The notes under the pieces: model-generated
What the model was told of the DNA's origin: nothing
Databases searched by the model: none
The model's input: only the letters and a program-made list of their open reading frames with translations
Program-made: the position numbers and the translations under genes
Shown here: in pieces, positions 17,181 to 30,600 of the stretch
How the letters are laid out: every line of letters begins with the position of its first letter
How positions within the stretch are numbered: the first letter of the stretch is position 1
DNA from: Saprospiraceae bacterium
Lineage (GTDB): Bacteria > Bacteroidota > Bacteroidia > Chitinophagales > Saprospiraceae
Assembly: GCA_021604865.1 (NCBI GenBank)
Contig: BQJU01000001.1
Location: forward strand, 248,001-312,000
Direction of reading: 5' to 3'
Length of the DNA stretch: 64,000 nucleotides

Positions 17181-18020
17181 ATGCAATTGGTCCTAAAAAA
17201 GCTGGAAGTCACCTCCTCCCGAGCACATTTGATTCGTTATGGAATCCTATTGCTGCTGGTGCTATTGGTTACCCATTTTGTCAGTTACGGCAAGCTGCCA
17301 TTCCAGGAGGATTATCAATTTCCGTGGTTAAATTTCGGAGTGATCAGTGTATTTGGTTTTGTGATATGTACGGCTAATTGGCTGGTATTCAGACTAATTG
17401 AGCCACCACAAAATGAGAATCCTGTGCAACAATTACTGGTACAACTGGCAATCAATAGCATTTCTTCAATGATGGTGTATGTGTTGTTGTATTTTCTGAT
17501 TAATATCCTAATCTTTGAGGGCACCTTTCAGTGGTATCATTTTTTTAAATACCTGCTTGTATGCCAATCGATTGTTATTGGTTATGTGGCAGTCCTTAGT
17601 GCTGTCCGGGTCAGTCAGCCGGTATCTTTTCCGGCAGAGAAACGGGAGAAAATATTGGTGACTACCGGCGACCAGCAAATCCAGATCAATCTGGCAGATA
17701 TTGCCTTTTTTCACTACCACCGTGGCGTGGTCCTGCTTCAGTTATTGAATAATCAAAGGTATATCACGGATTTTTCTTCGCTTAGCGAACTGGAAGGGCG
17801 ACTGCCCGCCGACTACTTTTTTCGGGTCAACCGGCAATATATTTTACATAAAGAAACAGTACATTGCGTGCAAAAAGCAGCACACAAAACGCTTAGGGTA
17901 GTGCTTGATCCGGCACTTGATAATGGAAAAAATATTTCGATTTCGGTGAGTCGGTATAAACGCAAAGACTTTCGGAAATGGCTGGAGGAAGATAAAACCT
18001 ATCCTATAAAAAGTTTATAA
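17181..18020 (+). CDS. LytTR-family DNA-binding protein with membrane domain
   Basis: The 279-residue product has four predicted membrane segments in the first ~145 residues (for example YGILLLLVLLVTHFVSYG, about 17-34) and a C-terminal LytTR domain (about 155-265). The LytTR part shows IQINLADIAFFHYHRGVVLL, FSSLSELEGRLPADYFFRVN and RQYILH, the classic ELExxLP..FxRxxRxxIxN pattern. It has no receiver domain, so it is a membrane-tethered one-component regulator rather than a response regulator. It has its own promoter, is divergent from an orphan membrane protein, and its stop abuts the next ATG (18021) with no gap, implying an operon with the GNAT gene. Confidence 0.88.
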   Translation: MQLVLKKLEVTSSRAHLIRYGILLLLVLLVTHFVSYGKLPFQEDYQFPWLNFGVISVFGFVICTANWLVFRLIEPPQNENPVQQLLVQLAINSISSMMVYVLLYFLINILIFEGTFQWYHFFKYLLVCQSIVIGYVAVLSAVRVSQPVSFPAEKREKILVTTGDQQIQINLADIAFFHYHRGVVLLQLLNNQRYITDFSSLSELEGRLPADYFFRVNRQYILHKETVHCVQKAAHKTLRVVLDPALDNGKNISISVSRYKRKDFRKWLEEDKTYPIKSL

Positions 18021-18557
18021 ATGAAGATTTTTGTAAAGACTGAAAGACTGATTTTACGGGAGATAGTAGAAAATGATACAGAAGGTATATATGAACTTGA
18101 TTCAGATCCGGAAGTTCATAAATATTTAGGTAATAATCCCATCCAAAACAGGGAACAATCAAAGGATATTATCAAATATATACGTAAGCAGTATGAAGAA
18201 AATGGGATTGGCCGATGGGCAATTATTGATAAAATCACCAATGAATTTATTGGTTGGACTGGTTTGAAATACGAACAAAACGTAAGAGAAAATTTTGATT
18301 ATTACGATCTGGGGTATCGCATAAAAAGGCAATATTGGGGAAAAGGTATTGCAACCGAAACAGCTCTTGAAGCACTGAAATATGGATTTACTACCTTGAA
18401 TCTACCTGAAATTTATGCGGGGGCACATGTTGATAATATAGCCTCAAACAAAGTACTCAAAAAGGTTGGATTAAGATTTATTGAGACTTTTGAATTTGAT
18501 GGAGCTATGCATAATTGGTATAAACTGGAGAAATCAGAATGGATAAACGGCCACTGA
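18021..18557 (+). CDS. GNAT family N-acetyltransferase (RimJ/RimL-like)
   Basis: 178-residue acetyl-CoA-dependent acetyltransferase of the Acetyltransf_3 type, substrate unknown. Motifs: TERLILREIVENDTEGIYEL (about 7-26) at the N-terminus, DLGYRIKRQYWGKGIATETA (about 95-114) carrying the acetyl-CoA loop QYWGKGIATE, and HVDNIASNKVLKKVGL (about 136-151). It begins directly after the LytTR stop codon, so it is probably co-transcribed. Base composition is lower in GC (23 of 60 at 18181-18240) than in the neighbouring large gene. An intact inverted-repeat element starts 10 nt after its stop. Confidence 0.88.
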   Translation: MKIFVKTERLILREIVENDTEGIYELDSDPEVHKYLGNNPIQNREQSKDIIKYIRKQYEENGIGRWAIIDKITNEFIGWTGLKYEQNVRENFDYYDLGYRIKRQYWGKGIATETALEALKYGFTTLNLPEIYAGAHVDNIASNKVLKKVGLRFIETFEFDGAMHNWYKLEKSEWINGH

Positions 18558-18567
18558 TGGCTTAAAG

Positions 18568-18636
18568 CATGTTTGGAGGTCGGCTTTGGTAGCAAAAAGT
18601 GATCCTTTGCAGCCAAATAGTTGACCTCCAAACATG
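18568..18636. repeat. Intact 69-bp inverted-repeat element (type copy)
   Basis: CATGTTTGGAGGTC (18568-18581) and GACCTCCAAACATG (18623-18636) are perfect 14-bp inverted ends. The 41-bp core contains AAAAAGTGATCCTTTGCAGC. The copy at 30854-30922 has exactly the same length and nearly the same sequence. It sits between the convergent GNAT and giant-protein genes, 13 nt past the stop of the latter. There is no coding capacity, so it would be a MITE-like or REP-like unit. Confidence 0.88.
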
Positions 18637-18649
18637 TTCCCAGTTACCC

Positions 18650-21600
18650 TTACCTCTCACTCCGAACCACCCTGCCCATTTGCCAAATCTCTCCATTTCT
18701 CCAAACCAAAACAGAATAAATGCCCGCAGGCAGTTGTTTCAGGATATTCAACTCCTCATTCCAGTGATTGTCTGTAGACAGGTAGTTTTGGTGGAATACC
18801 GATTGGCCACTAATGTCGATAACTTGAACGCCAAGCTCCTGGTTTTTCAGATCATCAGCTTGTAATTCTAAATAAAATGAACCGGTTGTAGGGTTCGGGT
18901 AGAGCTGCATCGCTTCATTTTGTTTGGCTCCATTCACGACAATGACGGGAGAATATTCTATTGTTCCGTCAAAACCGGCAATGCGCAGGCGGTAATAGGA
19001 CTTTACGCTAAACGCATTGTCATCGGGGAAGGTATAACGTTGTGTTTCAACGCTATTGCCATAGCTGGCGACAAAACCCACTTTCTCCCAATGTCGGCCA
19101 TTGGTAGAACGCTGAATTTCATAATTATCTATGTCCACTTCATTGGCGGTAAGCCATTCCAGTTGTACCAATTGATTATCTATTCGTTTCCCATCAAAGG
19201 ACAATAAATCCAGTGGTAGGGCTCCGCTTATTCCCTCTGGGCCTGGTGATCCACCACCGCCGCCACCAGAGAAGCTGCTGACAAAATATTCGGCATACAT
19301 CAAGCCATTAAAGACGCCCTTGGTCCAGGTATCCAGGCTTGCCGTTTCTCCGTGATTATATTCGTGGTAACTGCCCCCGGCACCCAGCACGACCTCATCG
19401 AATGGATCAATACCATCGCCGGAAACCTTAAAGAAATACATGCTGGTATCGCCAGTCCATAGACCACCATTGGCCTCAATGCTAGCTTTTAGGTCGAGGG
19501 TATCCTGGCTACTGTAGTAGTAACGCACTTTTACCGGATTGGCCGGTTCATTTGGGGTATCCACATCCCAGTAGCGGCCAATGACAAACCAAGATTCAGT
19601 CTCTACATAATCGGCGGCACTTAGGTCGTAAGCATTGGAACTGCCATAATTGGCTGTAGTCAGGTTACGTACCATAAGATCAGCGCCCAGTGTGCCCAGG
19701 TCCTGGCCTTCTTTCTGAATGGAAAAAATCAGCCGATCACTACTTCCATCAAGCGAACAAGCGTAATAATGGGTCCAACCATCGGCGTCCGTAAATTCAG
19801 TATTGGCTATCAATTCGGCATTGGCTATCGACGGAATGGCTGGCGCATAGTTGGTACCATTGTATTCATACGCCCCCAGATCGGGCAGGCTATTAAAAGT
19901 TCGCGCATTCAGCTCAATATCCGTAGCTGGAATGCCCGCCAGGCTTCCCATATCTAATGCTGGTGAGCAGGATTGCAGGCTAAGATCGTACCCGGCTACA
20001 TCAGCATAACGGGGGTCGGCATCCTGAATATTCGTGCCGGTTGCGCCTCCTTGTACAATGGCATCGGTAAGGGTGACGCCTCCACTTACAGCTGTTAATA
20101 TTTCATTGCCGCCATCCCAAAGAATACTATTCCGGATAGTAGCATTAGCGCTTTCCAGATAAAGAGCATTGCCATTATTCCCACCAGCAGCGGTAGCATT
20201 ATTACCACCAAAAGAAGCCTGAATGATGTCTAAGGTGGCCATCCCGCCATTATTGGCTGACGCGGCGATACCTCCACCTTGTAAGCTTGCATAATTTCCG
20301 GCGATAACAACATTCACCAAATTCAGTACTCCAGTTGTGCCGTCTGTCATCATACCGATTGCCCCTCCATTTAGAGCGTTATTGTTGAAAAACCGGCAAT
20401 TGCTAACCGTCAAGGTTGCGGAACCACTCACTGGTGCAAATAAAAGGCCTCCACCAGCACCCTGTACTCCTTCAGCTTTACCGCCAGTGATATGCAGTCC
20501 ATCCAAAATGACATTGTCTTGGCTTACATGCACCACATGGTAACTATTATCGGTGATCGTTCCGGGTACATTGATGTCACCGCTCAATATGGATTGATGA
20601 TCTGCTGGACGGCGGGCACTCAATTCATTTTCGCCACCTTGGAAGCCGCCATAAAGTGAAGTTTGAGCTGGAATATCGAAGGATTGTGTCCGATCGGCAC
20701 CTACCGTTGGCCGATAAATGCCGGCTGCAATCCATATTGAAGCGGCACTGCCACAGTTTTCGGCCAGAGCCAGGGCTGTCTGTAAATTGGTGAAGGCGTT
20801 TTCCCAACTGGTGCCATCATTATTACCTGCTGTAGCTGATTGGTCTACATAGATGATGCCGGAGCCATTACTTACCAATTCCACCTCGTCTATATCCGAT
20901 CCGCAACTGCCATTGGTCACTTCCCATTGTAAGACATTCAATCCCGGAGCCAGTCCACTGATCGTTGTTGTTGGGGCGCTATTATCACCAAAGGTGCCGC
21001 TACCCGAAACTACGGTCCATTGTCCGGTGCCAAAAGCTGGAATGGTTGCCGCAAGTGTCGTTTGATTGCCACATACCAGCTGATCATCGCCTGCCAGAGC
21101 TGTGGGGATGGCATTCACAATTATATCAAAACTATAAGTCCGGCTATTACCGGCCAGGTCAAGTGCAGTATAAGTTACCGTAGTTACCCCAGGACCAAAG
21201 GCGTCGCCGGGCTGATAATTACTGGTCATTTGATCCAGCCCGCAGTTGTCGCTCACCTCGGGGGCCATCCAGTTGACGGTCGCCGGGCAGTTGCCATCTG
21301 TAATAGTGACATTAATGTCGCCGGGACCATTATAGATTAGCGGTTGTTCCATATCAGTAGCCGTTGTGATGTTGACGGCAGCGGTGGCGGTATTACCGGC
21401 ATTATCTGTAACAGAAACCTGGTAAGTGCCGGCAGTAGCGGCCAGTGTATTTCCGGTAGTATTATTGGACCATTGCACAATATACGGCGATGCTCCGCCA
21501 TTGATAATGACTTCGGCCATCCCATCTGCTGTACCTACACAACTCTCTTCTTCTATTTGTAGGGCCGATACGCTGAGGGCTCCCAACTGTATGGTAGCTT

Positions 21601-24600
21601 CATTGTCGGTGGTATTAAATTCTTCAGGATCGGCGTTGAGGATGCGTAAAACCAATGTGGTTGCCGCATCATAAACGCTGATGGAGCGGGTAAAGGATTC
21701 GAAATCATTTGCGGGAATGGTTACTGGTAGGCTTTGTAATAAAATCGTATCGCTAAAGTCATTGACATAGAAAATCTGAACATCTGCCTGGCAACTCAGG
21801 TCTCCCTCATTAAAGACATCAAATTGCACATCAATAATAGCTCCCACCTCAGGCGTGTCATCCGATACAGCCAGGTTGTCAAAAAATAGATTGGGGTATT
21901 GTCCAACCAGGATTGCCCGGGTAGCTTCGTTGTTGAGTTCATCGTTTTCTGCCACTTCGTCCAGCGCATCAATCTTGGCGCGAATGATGTGAATGCCCGG
22001 TATATTTGAAGACCAGCTACTCGGCATCGAGAGGGTATTAATGTCATCCTCGTTCAGGCCGATAGCGTCGACTACATCCTGTTCCACTTCATTTACTTCC
22101 CAGCTCAGTTTGAAGTTTTCACCAATGTTGCTCTCTCCGATGTTTTCATAGGTAATATCCATCGTGATGGCCTCTCCCACATCCGGATTGAGTTTTGAAG
22201 GAGCCAGGTATTGGGATAATATGCGGAGATCGGGCAGATCCTCACCAACAGTAACATTGACCGTCATCACATTATCCGCTTCATTACATTCGCTGTACAC
22301 ATTATCCGGGTCGACGGTCATTCGGACGCTATAGGTACCGATTTGTGTGAAAACGTATTCCGTTGGAGCATTAACGGTATAAGGGCAATAGCCAGTTTTT
22401 CCTACTGGATTCACCGTGCCAAAACCCCAATCCAACCAGCCGGTGATGCCCGGTCCGGAAATTTCAAATTTCACCTTCACTGATGAGGCGGTAAAATAGC
22501 CATCATTAAAAACGCCGACCTGAAAGGCAACAGGGCTATTAACTATCTGTCTTTTTTGCCAGAATTTTTGGGCAGTATAAGAACAATAGTTGCCCGGGTA
22601 AAGATCGTAAGTAAGTTGATTGATTTGGCTATTATTGGCCTCGCTGACTTCAGTGATCGTATTTGGAGCATCAGTCGTAATCCGGATATCAACACAGGCT
22701 GTCCCCGGCGAAGGCAAGGTGGCGCTGACCTCAGCAAAAGCACCAGGATTGATGCCACCGCTATGGGTTTGGTACACCGTATTGGCACCTATGGTAAAGG
22801 CCAACACCACGTCATCATTCACTGCTGCAGTACCGATATTGGAGGTCCGGGCAGTGACGGTAATCATGCCCGCATTGTGGGCATCCACGGGTGTCACCGT
22901 CAGCACTCCATCCATGCGTAGATCGGGCAGGCAAGGTATCAGGCTTACACCCAATGAGCCGGTATTGTTGTTTTCATTGAGTTCTGCAACAACGCCATTA
23001 TCTGGTGCCGTTGGAATATCGGCGAAGACGTCAATACGATAGTTTCCGGTTTGTAAAAACTGGTGAGAAAGACTGCTATAGACATAATTTCCCGGTGCAA
23101 TGTTGTTAATGGGCACGATATCTGAATATTCCACTACATCATCAGAAAGCCGGACGATGTGCCTTTCTACTTGAAATGCGCCTGTACCAACACCGCCAAT
23201 GTTATTTAGCCGGATCGTAAAACCCTGTTCATTACATTGGTACTTCTGACCTCCTGAAGCGATATAACCTATCGTGATATCAGGCAATAATGGATTCACG
23301 GCAACAGATGTGGCACAGCCGTTATTTTGCTCACTACTTTCCACGATCACAAAATTGGCATCGGCTACAGCACTCAGCGTTGCGGTGCCAACATTATTAA
23401 ACTGAATAGAATTGGCAAAATTATAGGTATAAGATTCACCGGGGTTGAGAGCCGGGATCAGCGCATCCGATGGTATGGGAGCTGCGTTTTGCCCGCTAAC
23501 ATCCAGCAAGGAACTGATGGTAGAAGGTGCACAACCATTATTGGTTACGGTAATGCTTCCTGTAGCAGATTCACCTACCAATACGGAATGGTCAGATAGC
23601 TGGAAAACACAATTCAAGTCTGGCTTACAAGGCCCGGGTTGAATCACAAAAGTGGCCGTAAAGGTTCCCGTGAGGGTGAAATCGGTGATTGATCCATTGA
23701 CGTGATACAACCCCGGAGTTAGCGGCGGCTGAAAGGAACGGGCAAAGTGGCCCTCACTATTGGTGTAGGTGCTGAAACTTTGCCCAGTTTCCAACAGGGT
23801 AAATGTCACCGTCGCTCCGGCCACACTTGGGTCGCTCAATGGAACAGCAGTGCCGTCATAAATGGCGTCTCCGCTGATAGTAATATAGGAAGAACCGGCC
23901 TCCGATTCTTGGGGTGTTGCTGCTGCATCAATTGCAATTGTTCCCGGCAGGTTGTATTCCCCATTCACAAAGGGGCGGATTGCCTGATTGTTTAATTCAT
24001 TGGGTTCATCAATCACATTGGTGAAATCGATAAAAACCTGCATCGGATTCCAACTAACTTCAGCAGGCGTGGTGATGGTCCAACTCACGGTGGTGTTGCT
24101 GTGTGCGGGCAGGTTAGGCACCGTGATATCCGGGTAAATTTGGGCATTGTATTGATTGACTAGCCGCACGACAAAATCGAGGGCATCAAAGTCAGAATCA
24201 TTGTGAATCGTAGCCGATACATCCAGCGGTGTACCTGGGTCGGGATTATCATTGCTAAAGGTGATATCATTAGCGTAGATATAAATATCGGCGAAATCTA
24301 CCACATTGGGCTCATCTACTGGTGTAAATGGCTGGCTGGCACAACCACTTCCGTCCTGAGCCAGAAAGGCAGTGTGATAATTTTGACTGGTATTCAAGCC
24401 TGTAACCTGGTAAAAATAGCGTTTGCCATCCGTTACATCGGTATCGGAAACATCCGTGGCGGTCATCACAAAAATCTGATCATCTTCCTCATTATAAGTG
24501 CCATTGTTGTTGTAATCCAATAACAACCGGGGGAAAGAAGCGCCTGGCAGGTCTCCATCTGCATCAAAATAATCGATTTCAAAATAAAAGGTCTGGTAGG

Positions 24601-27600
24601 GCGAGCCGGTTTGGGGTTCAACGGTGGATGTGGTATATCCTTCATTGCCGGTAAAAGCAAAATAAGGAGCTACGTTATTTACCGTAATGGTGGCGGTGGT
24701 TTGTTGGCTACACCCTGCAGCTGAAGTTGCCGTAACGGTATAACTCGTGGTTTCGGTAGGGCTTACGGTGATCACGGCCGTTGTTGCTCCGGTTGACCAA
24801 AGGTAAGTGTTGCCACCACTAGCAGTCAGCATAGTTGGCGTGCCTCCACAGATGGTCGTTGCATCCGGGCTGATCATTGGGATAGGCAATGCATTAACAG
24901 TTACTTCCACGGAGAGCACCTCCAGGCAAGTATTGGCTCCCGTTATCGTAACCTGATACGTACCACTTGCAAGAGTTGTAGCATTTTCAAGTACTGCATT
25001 TTGAAGGGAACTACTAAAACCATCCGGTCCTTCCCAGTTGTATGCTGTTCCCCCATCGGCAGTCAATTGTAAAGTTTCGCCAACACAAATTGGCGCATTA
25101 CTACCGATACTTCCATTGACGGCATTGACGACGACTTCTACTGAAGTGATGTCCTGACAACCATTTTCATTAGTCACGGTCACGGTGTAAGTGCCTGCAT
25201 GCATCATATCGGCATCAGCAATGTCAGGATTTGGATTGTTGCTACTAAACCCGGCAGGACCCTCCCAGGAATAATCGCTTCCTCCATTTGCCGAAAGGCT
25301 GATTGTGGTTCCTACACAAACCGGGCTATTACTAGAAGCACTGGCCGTTGGTGTTGCATTGACGACTACGGTGGTTTGAGCTATTGTTTCACAGCTATTT
25401 TCATTACTTACGGTAACGGTATAGATTCCACCAGCAGCCAGGCTTGCTTCGGTGATTGAAGGATTTTGACTGCCGCTATTAAAACCATTGGGCCCTTCCC
25501 AGCTATAACCTGTCCCTCCATTTGCCGAAAGGCTAATGGTGTTCCCGATACAAACAGGAGTATTACTGCTAATGGTGACCTGCGGCAAGGCATAACTTTC
25601 TACGGTAACGATCAGTTCATCATTGCTGGAATCGCTATCTCCGGCTAATTGGGTGACAACTTTGATCTCGTGATTACCTGCGAGAGATAGATCGAGGGTA
25701 GCTGTAAACGTATAATTGGCCGTTCCGCTGACAGGAACACTCAAAGCGCCGACATTTTCGGTGGCTATGAGTGAACCGTCGAGCCAAAGCATAAGAGGGA
25801 ATCCAGTGGCTTCACTGGCGCCTTGATTCTGGATGGTAACCTGAACTGTGGCATTGCCATTGGCACAGGCATCCACCGGACTGATCAAAGCAAGGGGTAA
25901 AATGTCATCGGAGATAAGTAGGAACTCATCTGCTCCCAAGTCTGGAGTGCTCATATCCCGGGCTTCGCCGTCGATATCGTCAGTCACTTCAGCCAAAGGA
26001 GTTCCCGCTGCATTCAATGCCGCTTGTTGGAGATGTAAATCGGTATTTGAGTTGAATTGGGGTAATACACTTATAGAGTTGGCGTCTAATGCACTGGCAG
26101 CCTGCCATTCTGCAAGGTTGTAACGGAAGTTATTGCTCCAGATAGCCCAGATATCGCCATCTCCATGGAGATTGTTGTAGTCCATATCGTAGGTGCCGGC
26201 AGTGGAGAGATTCAAAACCAGCGCACCACCAGTACTGGCCAAAATGTTGTTTTTGATCTGGTAGTTGCCAGAGCTATACAGACTCAACGCAGCACTGTTG
26301 ATGCTTTGTAGAGTGCTTATGTTAAGGATGCTGTTGTGGTAGATATCTACAAGGCTATTGTTGCCCTGAATACCAAAAGCATTAGCATTCAGGTGGCCTA
26401 CCTGAATGAAATTATTGGCGATCAACGACCGATTGGTGGAAGACAAATTGCTAAATGAAATGCCGCTACCTGCTTGTGTGATGATATTTTTTAAAATGTC
26501 CACTTTGCCAGTGAGAGAGCTAATGGTGATACCATAACCGTAGCCATTGCCTGTAATTGTATTTTGGGCAATCAGGGCCGTCTGCCCATTAAAGACGGTT
26601 ATTGCTAAAAAGTTGTTGGTATGACTGACACCAAAAGTATTGTCAGTTATGGTGCATAGATCAGCACCTGAGATGCGTAATGCCGTTTGTTGGTTGTCAA
26701 AATTATTGTCCTGGACGATCACCAAATCACTGGTTTGTCCAAAGGGCATTTCGTAATATATCCCATAACCACCTTGCATGAAGCTATTATTGAGTATTTG
26801 CAAGTTGTTGCAAATACTGGTGACCTGTAGGATAATTTTATAAGATGAGCTGGAAGCGGCAAAAGTGCTTTCCAGGAGATTGTTTTGAAAGGTGATATTG
26901 GGAGCATCCACCAATCGGATCAGCCCTGCATAAGAGAACCCGAGTGACTTGAAATGCAGGTGCTCAAAGGTGAAATTGGATACGCCATCTAATAGTAATA
27001 CAAAGTTCTGGGAGAAGTCCGGTGCATATTGCCAGAGCACACTGTTCGCATCTAGCGATTGGGAGCGAAAGGTAATGGCATAGGTTCCATTACCTGGAAA
27101 GTCACCCATAGTTACCTGTTCATCATAAGTTCCGGGAAGAATTTCAAAGATTACAGCTCCCCCTGCACCACGGGATTGCAAGGCTTCGGTAGCTTCCGTA
27201 ATGGTGCTAAAATCAGCTCCGCTACTACCAATGGTATAGGTGCCAATCAGAGCCGTTTTAACCTGCGCATCCAGCTCATTATTGGCTGGGTTTTCATCGC
27301 TTCCACCATTGGGGGTTACAGCCGAAAAATGTAAGTCGAAGATGCCACCACTCGAGAAGTCATAGGTGCCAACAGTGAAGTGTAGGCTATCCCCTATTGC
27401 AAGCGATCCTGTCCAGGAATAGGTAGTTTGGGGCATTAGATCCACGGCCCATTCAATGTCAAGCGAAGTAATGGTTTGTAAACCGAAATTGTATACTGCG
27501 ATTTTTACCGGTTGGTTAGTCAATGCAACGGGAGAAAGTGGTCCGGTCAGGGCAGTCAGTGCCACGTCTACATTGTTGGGTTCAAATTCATCGGCACCGA

Positions 27601-30600
27601 TATCAGGCGTGCTGGCATCACGGGTTTCACCATCAATGTCTTCGGTGATACCCGTGGCGGAAAGCGCTGCCCCGTCCAAACCTGCTGCCTGTGCATGCAA
27701 GTCGGTGGCCGAAACGAAAAAGGGATCAATACTAATGGCATTGGCGTCCTGGCCAGTAGTGTTTTGCCAATTGCTCAGATCGCTGATGGGGTTGTAATTC
27801 CTGTCTGCAAGGGAGCTGCCAGTAGTAAAGAGATCGTTGTAATCATAAGTGTGGTTGCCGTAATGGTCTATGACAGCATATCCACCTCCGTGATTAGCCC
27901 AGATATTATTGACAATGGTACAGCCACTGCCATATTCGATTTCCACTGCGGTTGCATTCGGATTTGTCGATCCAACGCGTACGCTGTTGTGGGCAATGAG
28001 TAGCCCCTGAGGCTCGTAAGCGCGGAGTCCCTTTAATAGGCCATTTCCCGTAAGGGAGATAAAATTATTGGCAACGATGGCCGTTCCTCCATTGGCTTGG
28101 GCATAATCCAGATAAAGAGCTGTGGTGTTTTGGTCACTTTCGTGAAAAATACGATTGCCTATTATTTGCAGGTCACCTTGTGAGCCACTTATATAAAGGC
28201 TGTTATGATCTCCTGTGGAGTGAATTACATTGTCATTGATTATTGGCGCTTCCAAATTGCTATAGAGGTCAATGCCACCCTCCGTATCATTAAAATTGTT
28301 AGCAATTAAAACAACGTCGCTACTGGTATTATTGGGACTAAAGTAGATGCCGCGATAGCCATATTGAAAACTGCAATTTTCTATGTGTAGCCCGTTTTTA
28401 TGATTGGAAAAATCGCAATTGGAGTAGGGGGACTGGTTGTAAGCAACCAATTGGCATCCTGAAAAATTTAAGTATTCTGCTGAATAGCTTTCTACTACGT
28501 AGCTGTACTGTTCAGATGAAGAAAAGCTTAGGTTGCTAAATTGCAGAAATCCACAATCTTCCAAATAGATTACCGAACCGGAATAATGGATATTGACGGC
28601 GGCAGCATTTCCACTTTCTGATTGGAAAGCAACCGGGCTATCGGCATCTACGCCATTGATCGATCCACTAAAATAGAGTTGTTCTTCATAATTGCCATCC
28701 CTTACTTGAAAAAAGACATCATCGGCTACTCCAAGGGTATAAAGGGCAGTAATGGCCTCTTCAAAACTGTTGAAATCCGGTGTGGTGCCACCAATTGTAT
28801 AATACCCAGCCATTGCAGGCATGGCATTTTCTACATGAATGATATCGTTGGCTAAAGTCAGCTGGGTGGCTCCACTGTTAATATCTGTGATGGAGATCAA
28901 TAGGTCGTAGCTATTGCCAGCCATAAAGGTATAGTTGCCTATAATAATGGCCTCTGAACCGTTTTCTTGGATCAGGCCACTCCAGTTGTAGGTAGGTTGC
29001 GCCATGCCATTGACTGACCATTCGATGATAGCGGAAGTCAGGTCTTGGGAAGCCGTATTATTTAGGGAAATGATAATATCCTGGGCGTTAGGGGGTAAAG
29101 GCAATGTTGGATTAATCAGACTGATGCCTGCATCCAGTCCGATAACAGAGAACTCATCGGCTCCAATATCCGGGGAAGCGGTACGCATTTCGCCATCTAT
29201 ATCGGTGCTGATACCCAGACCGGGGAGTCCAGCTGCATTGAGGATAATTTGTGAAACGTGCAGATCAGTGGTGGAAACAAAAACCGGATCAACAGCTACG
29301 GAATGGTCGCCGAAGTTGGTACCACTCTGCCAGTTGGCCAGATCAGTATAATCTGAATAGTCGAGATTGGCTAGATTGCTACCCGTAGTATAAAGATCAT
29401 TGTAATCGCAAAGACTCAGGCCACTGGCATCTCCATCCAAATAAATGGCATAAGCACCACCACTGGCTGCCAGGATGTTATTGGCAATGCGGCTATTATT
29501 GCCACTGGAATAGGCATATAAGGCTGCTGCATAGTTGTCAGTAGAGCTATTGAGTATGGAATTGTGAAGGACATCGGTATAGGAGTAACTATTTAAATAA
29601 ATACCGTAATAACTAGAATTGCCACCCGTTTGCACAAAGTTGTTGGCGATAAGCCCGCGCTGGTTATTTTGACCTTGTAAGTCAGAAATATAGATGCCAT
29701 ACCCATCTGTTAAACCGATGATGCGGTTGCCTTGAACTGTAGCTGGCGTATAAGCATATAAATAGATGCCCTGGCCCCCGGAAAATCCGTTGGCATACGT
29801 CAGGGTGTTTTTCTCTATCATAGGAAAATCAGCAGAGACATAGATGCCATCCAGGCCATTGGCTTGTAGGTTAAGGATGTTGTCACTGATAGTCGTATTT
29901 GGGGCGTAATCCAGATAAATGGCATCAGTATAGTCACCAGTTGCATTGATGGTATTGCCTTGTATCAATCCTTCCTCTCCATCGTATACATAAATGCCAT
30001 AACCTCCTTCATAGTCCAGATCAAGTTGATTGTTGCGGATGGAGGCCTGATTACATTCATAGCAATAAATCGAAGTAGCATAATCCTCATTCAAATCAAA
30101 ATAGTTGTCTTCAATGATTGGAGCGGCTAATTCAGATAGATAAATTCCACTGCTTCCAATATCACTGAATGAACATTCTGTAATGCTCCACCCTGTGTTG
30201 TTGTTCCCACCACTGAGATAAATACCGGAGTCGTCTAAATGATAAAAAACACATTTCTCTATAACTATATCCGCGCAATCATAAGAGAAATATAGGCCAT
30301 AATAGGTATTGTTAGGACTTCCGCTGATGCTGACACTTTCCAGGGTTATATGATCGCTATCATAAAAATTGGCTACATTGTAGTTGTTGGCATAAAAGCT
30401 AAGGTTTTTAAAACTAATGAAGCTGACATAATCCAGGTAAAGGGCCTCGCTTCCGCTCCCGTTAATGGATACATCAGTACTGTCGCCGCTTTCCGATTGA
30501 AAGGTGATGGTATTGCTGGCCGAAGCCCCGGTGATGCTTCCAGACAGGTACAGTTGCTCAGCGTAAACACCCGAGCGGATGTTAAATACCACTGGCCCGG

